Assembly: GCF_010669145.1 (NCBI RefSeq)
Contig: NZ_CP048632.1
Span: 3,058,501 to 3,122,500 of the forward strand
Direction of reading: 5' to 3'
Origin: Rhizobium oryzihabitans
Lineage (GTDB): Bacteria; Pseudomonadota; Alphaproteobacteria; Rhizobiales; Rhizobiaceae
DNA: 64,000 nt
The notes under the pieces: model-generated
What the model was told of the DNA's origin: nothing
What the model saw: the letters and a program-made list of their open reading frames with translations, nothing else
Databases searched by the model: none
In this document: piece by piece, positions 17,990-28,797 of the stretch
How positions within the stretch are numbered: the first letter of the stretch is position 1
Layout of the letters: each line of letters opens with the position of its first letter
Program-made: the position numbers and the translations under genes

Positions 17990-19420
17990 ATGATCCCGGT
18001 CACGTCGTTCAGAGGTAAGAAGGTCGCGCTTTTCGGGCTTGGCGGTTCGGGTCTCGTCACGGCCCGGGCGCTGGTCGCGGGTGGGGCGGATGTCGTTGCT
18101 TTCGACGACAATCCCGACAGTGTCGCGAAGGCCGAGGCCGAAGGCATCAAGACGGCGGATCTCCGGACGATTGACTGGCCGAACTTCTCTTCCTTCGTTC
18201 TGGCGCCCGGCGTGCCGCTGACGCATCCGAAACCGCATTGGTCGGTCGACCTTGCGAAAGCTGCGGGCGTCGAGATCATCGGCGATATCGAGCTTTTCAT
18301 CCGTGAGCGCCGCGCTCATGCGCCGGATTGCCCTTTTATCGCCATTACCGGCACCAACGGCAAGTCCACAACGACGGCGCTAATTGCGCATATTCTCAAG
18401 GCATCCGGCCGCGATACGCAACTCGGTGGCAATATCGGTACGGCGGTGCTGAGCCTCGATCCGCCGAAGGCGCAACGTTTCTACGTGGTTGAGTGCTCGT
18501 CCTACCAGATCGATCTCGCGCCAACGATCAATCCGACCGCCGGAATTCTTCTTAACCTGACGCCCGATCATCTCGACCGGCATGGCACGATGCAGCACTA
18601 TGCCGACGTCAAGGAGCGGCTGGTGGCGGGCAGCGGCACGGCAATTGTCGGTGTCGATGACAGCCATTCGACATTGATCGCCGACCGTATCGAGCGTGCC
18701 GGCGTGAAGGTGGAGCGCATTTCCAAGCGCAATGTCGTTTCCGAAGGTCTTTATGCCGAAGGCAGCCGCATCCTGCGGGCGCATGGTGGCACTTCCGCGC
18801 TGCTGGTTGATCTCGATGGTATCCAGACCCTTCGCGGCAGCCACAATGCGCAGAATGCGGCGGCGGCAATCGCCGCCTGCCTTGCGGTCGGCGTTTCCGA
18901 AGAGGAAGTTCGCGCAGGCCTGAAATCCTTCCCCGGCCTCAAGCATCGCATGCAGCCTGTCGGACGCCGTGGCAACGTCACCTTCGTCAATGACAGCAAG
19001 GCGACCAATGCCGATGCTGCTGCACCGGCACTTTCAAGCTTCGACCGTATCTACTGGATCGCCGGCGGCCTGCCGAAAGCGGGCGGCATCACCAGCCTTT
19101 CGCCGCTCTTCCCTCGCATCGCCAAGGCCTATCTGATCGGCGAAGCGGCAGCCGAATTTGCAGCGACGCTGGGCGAGGCAGTACCTTATGAAATATCCGG
19201 CACGCTGGACAAAGCCATCCAGCATGCGGCGGCGGATGCGGAAAAAGATGCGACGGCCGGCAATATCGTGATGTTATCCCCGGCTTGCGCAAGCTTCGAT
19301 CAGTATAAGAACTTTGAAATCAGAGGTGATTCGTTCGTCGCGCAGGTTGCGGCGCTCGATGGCATGACGATGCTGGTTGACTCTGGAAAAGGGGCTGAAG
19401 GCCATGGTAAGCCGAGTTGA
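17990..19420 (+). CDS. murD: UDP-MurNAc-L-alanyl-D-glutamate synthetase MurD
   Basis: 476 residues. The N-terminal domain carries a Rossmann-type [11 protein letters not shown] at 11-21; the ATP loop is [10 protein letters not shown] at 120-129. [12 protein letters not shown] follows, and the C-terminal domain holds [15 protein letters not shown]. Adds D-glutamate to UDP-MurNAc-L-alanine in the cytoplasm. ATG 17990 follows GAGGTGAGCG. Its last 17 bases overlap the ftsW start, as in related clusters. Confidence 0.95.
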   Translation: MIPVTSFRGKKVALFGLGGSGLVTARALVAGGADVVAFDDNPDSVAKAEAEGIKTADLRTIDWPNFSSFVLAPGVPLTHPKPHWSVDLAKAAGVEIIGDIELFIRERRAHAPDCPFIAITGTNGKSTTTALIAHILKASGRDTQLGGNIGTAVLSLDPPKAQRFYVVECSSYQIDLAPTINPTAGILLNLTPDHLDRHGTMQHYADVKERLVAGSGTAIVGVDDSHSTLIADRIERAGVKVERISKRNVVSEGLYAEGSRILRAHGGTSALLVDLDGIQTLRGSHNAQNAAAAIAACLAVGVSEEEVRAGLKSFPGLKHRMQPVGRRGNVTFVNDSKATNADAAAPALSSFDRIYWIAGGLPKAGGITSLSPLFPRIAKAYLIGEAAAEFAATLGEAVPYEISGTLDKAIQHAAADAEKDATAGNIVMLSPACASFDQYKNFEIRGDSFVAQVAALDGMTMLVDSGKGAEGHGKPS

Positions 19421-20558
19421 TCGCGGTCCGGTCGCGGAATGGTTCTGGACCATCGACCGTTTCTTTCTGGCGGCGTTCATCGCATTGATGGGCATCGGCC
19501 TGATGCTGTCCTTTGCGGCGTCGCCGGCGGTTGCCGAACGCATCGGTCTCAACAGCTTCTTCTTTGTCGAGCGCCAGGCGATGTTCATGGTGCCGTCGCT
19601 GGCGATCATGGTCGGTCTTTCCTTTCTGTCGCCCCGTCAGGTGCGCCGCGTGGCAGTCATCATGCTGATTGCCTCGCTGCTGATGATGATCTTCGCGCTA
19701 TTCTTCGGCATCGAGGTCAAGGGTGCGAGACGCTGGATTTCCATCGGCACTTTTTCCATCCAGCCATCGGAATTCATGAAGCCGGCCTTCGTGATCGTCT
19801 GCGCCTGGCTATTCGCCGAGCGGGCACGCCATCCTGAAATTCCGGGCAATCTCTTCGCCATCATCACTTTCGGCATTGTGGCTGCGCTCCTGATCGCCCA
19901 GCCGGACTTCGGCCAGACGATCCTGACCTCCGTGGTCTGGGGCGGCATGTTCTTCATGGCCGGCGTGCCGTGGTTCTGGATCATCATGCTCGGCGGTCTC
20001 GGCGTCGGCGGCATCATCTCCGCCTATCTGCTGCTGCCGCACGTTGCCGGCCGTATCGACCGTTTCTGGACGGGCGAAGGCGATACGTTCCAGGTGGATA
20101 CGGCGCGTGAGGCGATCATTCGCGGCGACTGGTTCGGACGCGGACCGGGCGAAGGCATCGTCAAGCGTATCATTCCCGACAGCCATACCGACTTCATCTT
20201 CTCGGTGGCGGCGGAAGAATTCGGCATCGTTTTCTGCATGTTCCTGGTGGCGATCTTCGCTTTCATCGTGCTGCGCGGCCTTTCGCACGCCTTCAAGGAA
20301 AAGGACGACTTCTGCCGCTTCGCCGTGGCCGGCCTCGTTTTGCAGATCGGCATGCAGTCGATGATCAATATCGGCGTCAATCTGGAACTGATGCCCGCTA
20401 AGGGCATGACGCTGCCGCTGATTTCCTATGGCGGTTCGTCGATGATGGCGATCTGCGTGACCGCCGGCTTCCTTCTGGCGCTGACACGCCACAGACCCGA
20501 AAAGCGGGCACAGGAGCGGAGTTTCTTCCGCGTCGGTTCCGGCGTTCCCGCGGAGTAA
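19404..20558 (+). CDS. ftsW: SEDS peptidoglycan glycosyltransferase FtsW
   Basis: 384 residues from ATG 19404, inside the murD end; an open frame starts nine codons earlier. Nine or ten membrane helices, and the SEDS motifs [23 protein letters not shown] near 106-128 and [10 protein letters not shown] near the C-terminus. Polymerises septal glycan strands together with FtsI. Genes for both are cotranscribed here. Ends 6 bp before murG. Confidence 0.93.
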   Translation: MVSRVDRGPVAEWFWTIDRFFLAAFIALMGIGLMLSFAASPAVAERIGLNSFFFVERQAMFMVPSLAIMVGLSFLSPRQVRRVAVIMLIASLLMMIFALFFGIEVKGARRWISIGTFSIQPSEFMKPAFVIVCAWLFAERARHPEIPGNLFAIITFGIVAALLIAQPDFGQTILTSVVWGGMFFMAGVPWFWIIMLGGLGVGGIISAYLLLPHVAGRIDRFWTGEGDTFQVDTAREAIIRGDWFGRGPGEGIVKRIIPDSHTDFIFSVAAEEFGIVFCMFLVAIFAFIVLRGLSHAFKEKDDFCRFAVAGLVLQIGMQSMINIGVNLELMPAKGMTLPLISYGGSSMMAICVTAGFLLALTRHRPEKRAQERSFFRVGSGVPAE

Positions 20559-20564
20559 ACGATC

Positions 20565-21698
20565 ATGAGTAAGGGTATTGTTCTTCTTGCCGCCGGGGGA
20601 ACCGGCGGTCACGTGTTTCCAGCCGAGGCCTTGGCGCATACGCTGAAGGAACGCGGTTATCAGGTGCATCTCGTCACCGACAGCCGCGCCGAGCGTTATG
20701 CCGGCAAGTTCCCGGCGGATGAAATTCATGTGGTGCCGTCTGCCACGATCGGTTCGAAGAACCCGATTTCCGTGGCGCGTTCGCTGTGGAAACTATGGAC
20801 GGGGCTGCGTTCAGCGCGCCGGCTGGTCACGAAGCTGAAGCCGGTCGCGGTTGTCGGCTTCGGTGGTTATCCCACCGTGCCGCCGCTTCTGGCATCGACC
20901 GGGCTTGGCGTGCCGTCGATCATTCACGAGCAGAATGCGGTTATGGGCCGCGCCAACAAGGCGCTGGCAGGCCGGGTGAAGGCAATCGCCGGCGGTTTCC
21001 TGCCGCCCGCCAACGGCCAGTATTCCGACAAGACCGTGGCCACCGGCAACCCCGTTCGCCCGGCGGTGCTGGCGGCGTCGGAGATACCCTATACGCCGTC
21101 GCAGACGGATGAACCGTTCCAGCTCGTCGTCTTCGGCGGCAGCCAGGGCGCGCAATTCTTTTCCAGCGCCGTACCGGCAGCGATCTGCCTGTTGAAGAAC
21201 GAGCAGCGCAAGCGCATCGTCGTCACCCAGCAGGCTCGCCCCGAAGACAAGGACAGCGTGATCGCCTCCTATCAGAAGCTTGGCGTGAAAGCGGATGTTT
21301 CGCCCTTCTTCGGCGACATGGCCTCACGTATTGGCGAGGCCGATCTGGTCATCAGCCGTTCCGGCGCTTCGACGGTGTCGGAACTGTCGGTGATCGGCCG
21401 TCCGTCGATCCTCGTGCCCTATCCGCATGCGCTGGATCACGATCAGGCCGCCAATGCGGCAGCGCTTTCGGCAGCGGGCGGCGCAAGCGTCATCAAGCAG
21501 GCCGAACTATCGCCGCAGAAGCTTTCCAGCCTTCTGTCCTCGGCGCTTTCCGAGCCTGACCGTTTGAGCGCGACGGCGGCAGCGGCGAAGGCCACCGGCA
21601 AACCGCATGCGGCTGATGTGCTGGCAGATCTGGTTGAGGCGATTGCTTCCGGCCAGTCCGTACAGGAATTCAAGAAGAATGAAGGAGTTGGGGCATGA
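20565..21698 (+). CDS. murG: UDP-GlcNAc:lipid I GlcNAc transferase MurG
   Basis: 377 residues of GT-B type. The N-terminal loop [18 protein letters not shown] (G11-H16) is the MurG signature. [14 protein letters not shown] and [14 protein letters not shown] belong to the acceptor domain; FGGSQGAQ and [18 protein letters not shown] lie in the donor domain that binds UDP-GlcNAc. Makes lipid II from lipid I at the cytoplasmic membrane face. The ATG overlaps nothing; the end overlaps murC by 4 bp. Confidence 0.95.
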   Translation: MSKGIVLLAAGGTGGHVFPAEALAHTLKERGYQVHLVTDSRAERYAGKFPADEIHVVPSATIGSKNPISVARSLWKLWTGLRSARRLVTKLKPVAVVGFGGYPTVPPLLASTGLGVPSIIHEQNAVMGRANKALAGRVKAIAGGFLPPANGQYSDKTVATGNPVRPAVLAASEIPYTPSQTDEPFQLVVFGGSQGAQFFSSAVPAAICLLKNEQRKRIVVTQQARPEDKDSVIASYQKLGVKADVSPFFGDMASRIGEADLVISRSGASTVSELSVIGRPSILVPYPHALDHDQAANAAALSAAGGASVIKQAELSPQKLSSLLSSALSEPDRLSATAAAAKATGKPHAADVLADLVEAIASGQSVQEFKKNEGVGA

Positions 21699-23110
21699 AG
21701 ATGCCGAAAGCCATAGGCCTTGTCCATTTCATCGGCATAGGCGGGATCGGCATGAGCGGCATTGCCGAAGTGCTTCACAATCTCGGCCATCGCGTTCAGG
21801 GGTCGGATCAGGCCGATAGCGCCAATGTGCAGCGCCTGCGCGACAAGGGTATCGAGGTTTTTGTCGGCCATACGGCGGATAATATCGGTGATGCCGAGGT
21901 CGTGGTGGTTTCCACCGCCATCAAGAAAAGCAATCCGGAACTCATCGCCGCGCGGGAAAAACACCTGCCGATCGTTCGCCGTGCCGAAATGCTGGCCGAG
22001 CTGATGCGTTTCCGCAATGCCATCGCCATCGGCGGCACCCACGGCAAGACCACGACCACCTCCATGGTCGCGACGCTGCTCGAAGCCGGCAATCTTGACC
22101 CGACCGTCATCAATGGCGGCATCATCAATGCTTACGGCACCAACGCCCGCATGGGCGAGGGCGAGTGGATGGTGGTGGAGGCCGATGAATCCGACGGCAC
22201 CTTCCTGAAGCTGCCGGCCGATGTGGCCGTCATCACCAATATCGATCCCGAGCATCTGGATCACTACGGCAATTTCGATGCCGTGCGCGCCGCTTTCCGC
22301 CAGTTTGTCGAGAATGTGCCGTTCTACGGTTTTGGCGTCATGTGCCTCGACCATCCGGAAGTGCAGGCGCTGGTCGGCCGGATCGAGGACCGCAAGGTCA
22401 TCACCTATGGCGAGAACCCGCAGGCCGACGTGCGTTTTTCGAATGTGCGCATTGACGGCACGCGGTCGATCTTCGACGTGGAAATCCGTCGCCGCCGCAC
22501 CGGCAAGATATTCTCCTTCAAGGACCTCGTCCTGCCGATGCCCGGCCGCCACAATGTGTCGAATGCGACGGCCGCGATTGCGGTCGCCAATCGTCTCGGC
22601 ATTTCGGAAGCCGACATCAAGAAGGGGCTTGCCTCCTTTGCCGGCGTCAAGCGCCGCTTCACGCTGACGGGCGAAGCCAACGGCGTACAGGTCTTCGATG
22701 ACTACGGCCACCACCCGGTCGAGATCAAGGCCGTGCTGGCGGCGGCGCGCGAAGCCTGCAAGGGCCGCATCATCGCCGTGCACCAGCCGCACCGCTACAG
22801 CCGGCTTTCCAGCCTGTTTGACGATTTCGCGCATTGTTTTAACGATGCGGACACGATTATTCTTGCTCCGGTCTATGCCGCGGGCGAAGATCCGATTGAA
22901 GGCGCAAGCTCGGAAGCGCTGGTTTCGGCCATCAAGGCCGCCGGCCATCGCGACGCCCGTTTTCTCGAAAAACGGGAAGATCTCGCCTCAGTGGTTGCAG
23001 GCATTGCGAATCCGGGTGATTTCGTGGTTCTCTTGGGGGCTGGGAATATCACGCAATGGGCAGCAGCGCTGCCTTCGGAATTGAAGAGCATATCAGGAAA
23101 GTCTGAATGA
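21695..23110 (+). CDS. murC: UDP-MurNAc-L-alanine ligase MurC
   Basis: 471 residues. [14 protein letters not shown] at 14-27 is the UDP-binding loop; the ATP loop is GTHGKTT at 114-120. DESDGTF and [11 protein letters not shown] are metal and substrate motifs of this family, and the C-terminal domain holds [12 protein letters not shown] and HQPHRYSR. It joins L-alanine to UDP-MurNAc, the first amino acid step. ATGA overlaps at both ends with murG and murB indicate strictly coupled translation. Confidence 0.95.
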   Translation: MKMPKAIGLVHFIGIGGIGMSGIAEVLHNLGHRVQGSDQADSANVQRLRDKGIEVFVGHTADNIGDAEVVVVSTAIKKSNPELIAAREKHLPIVRRAEMLAELMRFRNAIAIGGTHGKTTTTSMVATLLEAGNLDPTVINGGIINAYGTNARMGEGEWMVVEADESDGTFLKLPADVAVITNIDPEHLDHYGNFDAVRAAFRQFVENVPFYGFGVMCLDHPEVQALVGRIEDRKVITYGENPQADVRFSNVRIDGTRSIFDVEIRRRRTGKIFSFKDLVLPMPGRHNVSNATAAIAVANRLGISEADIKKGLASFAGVKRRFTLTGEANGVQVFDDYGHHPVEIKAVLAAAREACKGRIIAVHQPHRYSRLSSLFDDFAHCFNDADTIILAPVYAAGEDPIEGASSEALVSAIKAAGHRDARFLEKREDLASVVAGIANPGDFVVLLGAGNITQWAAALPSELKSISGKSE

Positions 23111-24072
23111 GACAGGTCGATGGGGTTAAATTGCTGGGGAGGCTCGGCGACGGGGTAAATGAATTGCGGGGACGTCTGACACCGGATGCGCCCATGGACC
23201 GCGTGACGTGGTTCAGAGCCGGCGGTCTTGCGGAGGTGATGTTCCAGCCGCACGATGCCGACGATCTGATTACCTTCCTGAAAATTCTGCCGGAAGACGT
23301 GCCGTTGACCGTGGTCGGCGTCGGCTCGAACCTTCTGGTGCGCGATGGCGGCATTCCCGGCGTCGTCGTTCGCCTCTCCGCCAAGGGTTTTGGCCAGGTG
23401 GAGCTTGCCGGTGAAAACCGCATCAAGGCCGGCGCGATCTGCCCGGACAAGCATATTGCGGCCATGGCCATGGATAATGGCATCGGCGGCTTCCATTTCT
23501 ATTACGGCATTCCCGGCTCCATCGGCGGTGCGCTGCGCATGAATGCGGGCGCCAATGGTGGCGAGACGCGCGAGCGTGTCGTGGAGGTCTATGCGGTCGA
23601 CCGTCAGGGCAATCAGCATGTGCTTTCCAATGCCGACATGGGTTACAGCTATCGCCATTCCGGCGCGGATGCGGGCCTGATTTTCACCGGCGCGCTGTTT
23701 GAGGGTTATCCCGAAGACCGTGCGAAGATCCGCGCGGATATGGACGCCGTACGCCATCACCGCGAAACCGTTCAGCCGATCCGTGAACAGACCGGCGGAT
23801 CGACCTTCAAGAACCCCGAAGGTCATTCCGCCTGGGAACTGATCGACGAGGCCGGTGGCCGTGGTCTGGTCATTGGCGGCGCGCAGATGTCGTCGCTGCA
23901 CTGCAATTTCATGATCAATACTGGCCATGCGACCGGTTATGATCTGGAATATCTTGGTGAGACCATCCGCAAGCGGGTGTTCGAGAAGTCGGGCATCCGG
24001 CTGGAATGGGAAATCAAGCGGCTGGGGCTTTTCATGCCGGGCCGTGAGGTGGAGCCGTTTCTAGGGAGCTGA
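23107..24072 (+). CDS. murB: UDP-N-acetylenolpyruvoylglucosamine reductase MurB
   Basis: 321 residues. FAD-binding motifs are [14 protein letters not shown] at 69-82 and [20 protein letters not shown] at 132-151. The catalytic serine region GSTFKNPEG places Ser232, and the NADPH-dependent reduction gives UDP-MurNAc. It has the compact type II-like C-terminal end, with no large extra loop. Last gene of the first dcw segment; a weak hairpin follows. In many rhizobia ddl follows murB closely; here two unrelated genes intervene. Confidence 0.94.
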   Translation: MRQVDGVKLLGRLGDGVNELRGRLTPDAPMDRVTWFRAGGLAEVMFQPHDADDLITFLKILPEDVPLTVVGVGSNLLVRDGGIPGVVVRLSAKGFGQVELAGENRIKAGAICPDKHIAAMAMDNGIGGFHFYYGIPGSIGGALRMNAGANGGETRERVVEVYAVDRQGNQHVLSNADMGYSYRHSGADAGLIFTGALFEGYPEDRAKIRADMDAVRHHRETVQPIREQTGGSTFKNPEGHSAWELIDEAGGRGLVIGGAQMSSLHCNFMINTGHATGYDLEYLGETIRKRVFEKSGIRLEWEIKRLGLFMPGREVEPFLGS

Positions 24073-24087
24073 TGTTTGCTTTTCCGG

Positions 24088-24111
24088 CCGGGTGTTTATC
24101 GTAACGCCCGG
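24088..24111 (+). terminator. Candidate hairpin after murB
   Basis: A 9-bp stem, CCGGGTGTT with AACGCCCGG (one G-T wobble), around a 6-base loop, 16 bases after the murB stop. No strong T run follows, so it is a weak or protein-dependent terminator, or a 3' end stabiliser. Confidence 0.4.
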
Positions 24112-24213
24112 TCAACACTTATGTTTTATTGTCAGGCGACAAGAATAGCTGGGTTCATTCTCCAGATTTTTTGGTATTTTAGGCGATTTTAACTCACGCG
24201 ACATCCAAACCCG

Positions 24214-25029
24214 TTGGGGGTTAAGTTGGGTCTCTGGCATAAACTGATCCAAAGCATAAGTTTTTCGGTTGCGACGCCTGAAGGCCGCCAGCGGCTGGAA
24301 CCGCTCGACTTTGCGCTGCGTGTCGCCGTTCTGGTTACCGCTATTGCTGTCATCATCGATATGGCGGGGCTGTTCATTCTGTCGAAGTTCGGGCTGGTGA
24401 CCGATCTTGTGAACGGGCTGATGCTCGGCGTGACCCTGACGGTGACGACCGCATTTTCGATAACCTTGCTGGTCTGCTGGCTCAATGCCCGTGAGGTGAA
24501 GCTCCTTGCCCAGTCGCATGAGCGGTTTCTGCATCTCAGCCACACCGACGCCCTGACCGGTCTCAACAACAGGCTGGGACTTTACGCCAATTGCGTCAAT
24601 CTCGATACGCAATACTGCGTCGCGTTCTTCGATATCGACCATTTCAAGTCGGTGAATGACAGGTACGGTCATCTGGCCGGCGACATGGTTATTTCCAGTG
24701 TCGCCACCATCATACGCGATAGCTTCGACGAAACCGCGCATGTCGCGCGGTTGGGTGGTGAAGAATTTGTCGTGGTGCAGGCGCTTGCTCCGCAGTACTT
24801 TCTGGAAGAGTGCGAAAGGGTACGTGCAAGGATTGCTGCCTCGGCTGTGGATTTCCAGGGCATGCGGATCAATACCACGGTCTCGATTGGAGTGGCTTTC
24901 CGGGAAAACTGGGAGATTTTCGAGAGGGTATTGCACAATGCCGATACGGCGCTTTACGAAGCGAAACGAACAGGGCGCAATCGCGTCTGTCTTGCGGGCC
25001 ATAAAGTCAGCCGCCAGACCGTTGCCTAG
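24214..25029 (+). CDS. Membrane GGDEF-domain diguanylate cyclase
   Basis: 271 residues starting at TTG 24214 (a second TTG at 24226 is possible). Two membrane helices at about 33-57 and 65-90, a short linker, and a GGDEF domain from about 105: LSHTDALTGLNNR, FFDIDHFKSVNDRYGH and the active-site GGEEF at 181-185. It should make cyclic di-GMP from two GTP. The inhibitory RxxD site normally five residues before the motif reads DETA (172-175), so product inhibition is unlikely. No sensory domain beyond the helices. Convergent with the MFS gene over a shared terminator. Confidence 0.87.
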   Translation: MGVKLGLWHKLIQSISFSVATPEGRQRLEPLDFALRVAVLVTAIAVIIDMAGLFILSKFGLVTDLVNGLMLGVTLTVTTAFSITLLVCWLNAREVKLLAQSHERFLHLSHTDALTGLNNRLGLYANCVNLDTQYCVAFFDIDHFKSVNDRYGHLAGDMVISSVATIIRDSFDETAHVARLGGEEFVVVQALAPQYFLEECERVRARIAASAVDFQGMRINTTVSIGVAFRENWEIFERVLHNADTALYEAKRTGRNRVCLAGHKVSRQTVA

Positions 25030-25047
25030 GTTTTGATATCGAAATGC

Positions 25048-25083
25048 AAAAGGCCCGCGAAACAGGTGTTTCGCGGGCCTTTT
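25048..25083. terminator. Bidirectional terminator between GGDEF and MFS genes
   Basis: A perfect 17-bp inverted repeat (AAAAGGCCCGCGAAACA against its complement) with a 2-base spacer. It has A residues on the left arm and T residues on the right, so it can stop both the plus-strand GGDEF gene and the minus-strand transporter gene. Confidence 0.9.
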
Positions 25084-25104
25084 GCTGTCGAGATTTTATG
25101 TGGT

Positions 25105-26409
25105 TCAGACTTCGTCCTTGCGGGAAAGCAGGATGCACGCCAGCGTGATGATGGCGGAGACGCAGAGGTAATAACCAACATATCCCATGCCGTAATTCAC
25201 CTGCAGCCACGTGGCGATGTAAGGCGCCAGCGATGCGCCGAAGATGCCGGCCATGTTGAAGGTGATGGACGAGCCGGTGTAGCGCACGCGGGTCGGGAAG
25301 GGAGCGGCGAGCGCCGTTCCGATCAGACCGTAGGTCATGCCCATCAGCGTCATGGCAAGGGCCGCGAAGATGAAGATCGAGCCCTCGCCGCCAGTCATCA
25401 GGCTGGGCAGCAGGAAGGAGAACAGGCCGATCAGCACCGTCGTCAGGATCAGGATCTCACGACGGCCGAATTTCTCGGCGAGCTTGCCGGCGATCGGGAT
25501 GAAGATACCGAAGACGATGGAGCCAACGATCTGCACTTCCAGTGCGTCGAGGAACGGAATTTTCAGAACCTTGACGTTGTAGGAAAGCAGATAGGCAGTG
25601 CCGATATAGAACAGAACGAAGGTGGCCAGCGCCACGAAGGTGCCGAGCACGAGGCTGCGCTTGTGGTTGCGGAACAGTTCCGCGACCGGCACGGCCACAC
25701 GCTCTTCCTTTTCGATAGCCTTCTGGAAGTCGGGCGTTTCGGTGATCGACAGGCGAACCCACATACCGACTGCGATCAGGATGATCGAGGCGACGAAGGG
25801 AATGCGCCAGCCCCAGCTCAAAAGGGCCTCCTGCGACATGAAGTGCAGGAGGATCCAGAAGACGCCCGAGGAGAGGAACAGGCCGACAGGTGCGCCGAGC
25901 TGCGGGAACATGCCGTACCAGCTGCGTTTGCCGGGAGGAGCGTTTTCCGTAGCGAGAAGAACTGCACCGCCCCATTCGCCGCCAAGGCCGAAGCCCTGAC
26001 CGAAGCGGCAAAGCGCCAGGAACAGCGGCGCCAGAACGCCTGCCGTCTCATAGGTCGGCAGAAGGCCGATCACGACCGTCGACACGCCCATCGTCAGAAG
26101 GGCTGCGACAAGCGTGGTCTTGCGGCCGACACGGTCGCCATAATGGCCAAAGACGACCGCGCCGAGCGGACGGGCAAAAAAGGCGATGGAGAAGGTGGCG
26201 AAGGATGCCAGAAGCGCCGTCATCGGATCGTTGTTCGGGAAGAACAATGCCGGGAACACGAGCACTGCGGCCGTGGCATAAACGTAGAAATCGAAAAACT
26301 CGATGGTCGTGCCGACCAGGCTGGCAGTGAGAACTCGTGCAGGCGAATTTGTCTTTACAGCGTTCGAATTGCCAGCTGTCGACGATACCGAAGATATCGC
26401 GTCAGTCAT
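25105..26409 (-). CDS. MFS transporter of the metabolite:H+ symporter (MHS) type
   Basis: 434 residues, twelve predicted membrane helices. TASLVGTTIEFFDFYVYATAAV near the N-terminus and GHYGDRVGRKTTLV (loop 2-3) are MHS hallmarks, shared with ProP, KgtP and ShiA. FGLGGEWGGAVLL in helix 5 is also typical. The substrate may be an organic acid, betaine or sugar derivative; sequence does not decide. Stands alone on the minus strand between the two dcw halves, 541 bp from ddl and divergent from it. Confidence 0.85.
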   Translation of the reverse strand: MTDAISSVSSTAGNSNAVKTNSPARVLTASLVGTTIEFFDFYVYATAAVLVFPALFFPNNDPMTALLASFATFSIAFFARPLGAVVFGHYGDRVGRKTTLVAALLTMGVSTVVIGLLPTYETAGVLAPLFLALCRFGQGFGLGGEWGGAVLLATENAPPGKRSWYGMFPQLGAPVGLFLSSGVFWILLHFMSQEALLSWGWRIPFVASIILIAVGMWVRLSITETPDFQKAIEKEERVAVPVAELFRNHKRSLVLGTFVALATFVLFYIGTAYLLSYNVKVLKIPFLDALEVQIVGSIVFGIFIPIAGKLAEKFGRREILILTTVLIGLFSFLLPSLMTGGEGSIFIFAALAMTLMGMTYGLIGTALAAPFPTRVRYTGSSITFNMAGIFGASLAPYIATWLQVNYGMGYVGYYLCVSAIITLACILLSRKDEV

Positions 26410-26950
26410 GGTTTGGTTCCATTTCAGAGGAGTGGAATGTAGTGCCTTGGGAGGCGATGACTGCGTTAACGCAATTTTTGTTCCTATGGAATGCTAAAAA
26501 AGAAATATTGCAAATAATGTGATCTATGAATGCGACAGTTGCTGTTGTGCCTTCCTGAAGCGCGATCCGGCGATTGAGAGACTGATTCAGGCCATCGTTT
26601 TAAAACGCTGAAACGGCAGATTATTTTCGCTGGGGAAAGCGCCTCCCGTTAACGTTTCGGTCTTGCCTTCATCGGGTAAAAGCGGGCGCAGCGCTGCCAT
26701 TTTATTTCCGATCATTGAAAAGCTGCATGTTGCAATCCGTGCAACTCTCTGATTCCAAGGAGGGAATCCGGATCGATGCTGATTCTTTAACGGAACTCGG
26801 CATGTTGGGCGCGGCGGTTAACGAAAGTAAACGATTCATTAACCTTAATGGCGTTTAACTGATCTCAAGGATCATGTGCCAGAATCACCGTTCGTAAATT
26901 CGGTCGGTCTGGGCGTGGTTTGTAACGGAGAGTTGGTGTCAGAGGTATCG
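26410..26950. other. Intergenic region upstream of ddl and the MFS gene
   Basis: 541 bases between divergent starts. AT-rich around 26490-26540 and 26800-26860, the likely promoter zones of the MFS gene and the ddl-ftsQAZ operon. The shared regulatory element is at 26824-26852. An open frame enters the ddl start from 26876 but its codons before 26951 are not conserved-looking. No RNA gene recognised. Confidence 0.6.
26824..26859 (+). promoter_or_regulatory. AT-rich element shared with the mraZ promoter region, CtrA-like
   Basis: 26824-26852 (AAAGTAAACGATTCA then TTAACCTTAATGGC) matches the element at 9846-9874 with 5 differences in 29. The right part adds TTAA at 26845-26848 and TTAAC at 26855-26859, separated by 6 bases, close to the CtrA consensus TTAA-N7-TTAA. 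It lies about 90-125 bp upstream of the ddl start. Binding by CtrA or another cell-cycle factor is inference. Confidence 0.5.
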
Positions 26951-27877
26951 ATGAGCGGCAAGCACGTAGCTGTTCTTATGGGTGGGTTTTCTTCGGAGCG
27001 GCCGGTTAGCCTGTCGTCGGGGAACGCTTGCGCGCTCGCCCTTGAGGGTGAGGGGTACAAGGTTACCCGTGTCGACGTGGGCCGCGATGTCGCCGCCGTG
27101 CTCGATGAATTGCGTCCCGACGTCGCCTTCAATGCCCTGCACGGGCCTTTCGGTGAAGATGGCACCATTCAGGGCATTCTCGAATATCTTGTCATTCCCT
27201 ATACCCATTCCGGCGTGCTTGCTTCGGCGCTCGCCATGGACAAGGCGCAGGCTAAGAAAGTGGCCGCGGCTGCCGGTGTTCCGGTTGCAGTCGAGCGCGT
27301 CATGAACCGCTTCGATTTCACCAGCGAGCATCCGCTTTCGCCTCCCTATGTGGTGAAGCCGGTGCGCGAAGGTTCGAGCTTCGGTGTTGTCATCGTCAAG
27401 GAAGACCAGTCGCATCCGCCGCAGATTCTTACCTCGTCGGAATGGCGTTACGGCGATCAGGTGATGGTCGAGCGCTATATTCATGGCCGCGAACTGACCT
27501 GCGGTGTGCTTGACGGCGAGGCGCTTGGCGTCACGGAAGTGGTGCCGCTCGGTCACAATTTCTATGATTATGACGCTAAATACGCTGCCGGTGGCTCAAA
27601 GCATGTCATTCCGGCAGAAATTTCACCGAAAATTTACCAAAAAATTCAAACACTGGCGGTTATGGCACATCAGGCGATCGGGTGCCGTGGCGTAAGCCGT
27701 TCAGACTTTCGTTACGACGACCGCTTCTCAGAAGATGGCGAAGTTATCTGGCTTGAAGTGAATACGCAGCCGGGCATGACGCCGACCTCCCTGGTGCCGG
27801 AAATGGCGGCTCATGCTGGCCGCTCCTTTGGTAACCTTGTCAGCTGGATGGTGGAGGACGCTTCGTGTTTGCGGTGA
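26951..27877 (+). CDS. ddl: D-alanine--D-alanine ligase
   Basis: 308 residues from ATG 26951 after an AGAGGT site; 25 upstream in-frame codons are rejected as too AT-rich and unconserved. ATP-grasp fold: [17 protein letters not shown] at the N-terminus, [23 protein letters not shown], and [18 protein letters not shown] at the C-terminus, which carries the metal and substrate residues. Makes the D-Ala-D-Ala dipeptide used by MurF. First gene of the second dcw segment; ftsQ starts 13 bp before its stop. Confidence 0.92.
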   Translation: MSGKHVAVLMGGFSSERPVSLSSGNACALALEGEGYKVTRVDVGRDVAAVLDELRPDVAFNALHGPFGEDGTIQGILEYLVIPYTHSGVLASALAMDKAQAKKVAAAAGVPVAVERVMNRFDFTSEHPLSPPYVVKPVREGSSFGVVIVKEDQSHPPQILTSSEWRYGDQVMVERYIHGRELTCGVLDGEALGVTEVVPLGHNFYDYDAKYAAGGSKHVIPAEISPKIYQKIQTLAVMAHQAIGCRGVSRSDFRYDDRFSEDGEVIWLEVNTQPGMTPTSLVPEMAAHAGRSFGNLVSWMVEDASCLR

Positions 27878-28797
27878 TCGGCAAAAAGTCGACGGCAAAA
27901 AAGCGCGAGCAATATGCGGCGGCGGCCAATGCCGACGATCGCAGGGTGCTGCCGCGTCCGATGCGTCGCGTCGTGCGCTTCTGCGTCAGCCTCGCGACCG
28001 GGCGCATTCACATTCCGGCCCATACCGGCACCATTTCTGCCGTCGCCTTCTACGCGGTGACCGGGCTTTACGGTATGTCGCTCGGTGGACACACCAATAT
28101 CGTTACCCAGACCACAACATCGGCCGCTGGTTTTGCCGTTGAAGACGTCAAGGTTTCCGGCAATTTGCAGACTTCCGAAATCGAAGTCTTCCAGCTTCTC
28201 GGCCTCGACGGCAGCACCTCGCTGATTGCGCTCGACATCGATGCCGCGCGTCGCAAGCTCGTCCAGCTTCCCTGGGTGGAAGATGTCGATATCCGCAAGG
28301 TGTACCCCAAGACCGTGGAAGTCCGGCTGAAGGAGCGTGAGGCCTTCGGTATCTGGCAGCATGGCTCGGAACTGTCGCTGATTGAAAAAAGCGGCAGCGT
28401 GATTGCGCCGCTGCGCGACAATAAATTCGCCGCCCTGCCGCTTTTCGTCGGACGTGATGCGGAAACGGGCGCTGCCGGCTTTGTCCAGCAGCTGGCCGAC
28501 TGGCCGGAAATCCGCACCCGTGTCCGCGCCTATGTGCGCATTGCCGGGCGCCGCTGGGATCTGCATCTCGATAACGGCATCGTCGTCAAGCTGCCGGAAG
28601 AAAACCTGCCGCAGGCGCTGCAATTGCTGGCGCGGCTCGATCTCGAGGAAAAAGTCCTGTCCCGTGATGTCGCCGCCGTCGATCTGCGGCTGGCGGATCG
28701 CACGACGATCCAGTTGACCGAAGGCGCGACAGCCCGTCGCCAGACCGCGGTGGATGCACGCACGAAGGCACTCAAGAAAGCGGAGAAGAACACATGA
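27865..28797 (+). CDS. ftsQ: Cell division protein FtsQ
   Basis: 310 residues from GTG 27865, overlapping ddl by 13 bp. Cytoplasmic Lys/Arg-rich head, one membrane helix at about 58-76, a POTRA domain from about 90 ([16 protein letters not shown] to [15 protein letters not shown]) and a C-terminal beta domain with the D-R-I-like [11 protein letters not shown]. Bitopic divisome protein that recruits FtsB and FtsL in the periplasm. The overlong tail is rich in Lys and Thr. ATGA overlap with ftsA. Confidence 0.9.
   Translation: MFAVIGKKSTAKKREQYAAAANADDRRVLPRPMRRVVRFCVSLATGRIHIPAHTGTISAVAFYAVTGLYGMSLGGHTNIVTQTTTSAAGFAVEDVKVSGNLQTSEIEVFQLLGLDGSTSLIALDIDAARRKLVQLPWVEDVDIRKVYPKTVEVRLKEREAFGIWQHGSELSLIEKSGSVIAPLRDNKFAALPLFVGRDAETGAAGFVQQLADWPEIRTRVRAYVRIAGRRWDLHLDNGIVVKLPEENLPQALQLLARLDLEEKVLSRDVAAVDLRLADRTTIQLTEGATARRQTAVDARTKALKKAEKNT

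Noticed and set aside
16460..18319. 619-codon minus-strand frame over murF-mraY
   Set aside because: Antisense to three essential genes with no domain signal; charged low-complexity composition typical of shadows.
26876..26950. Longer N-terminus for Ddl
   Set aside because: The 25 extra codons lack a ribosome site, are not typical of Ddl, and ATG 26951 has both site and family start.
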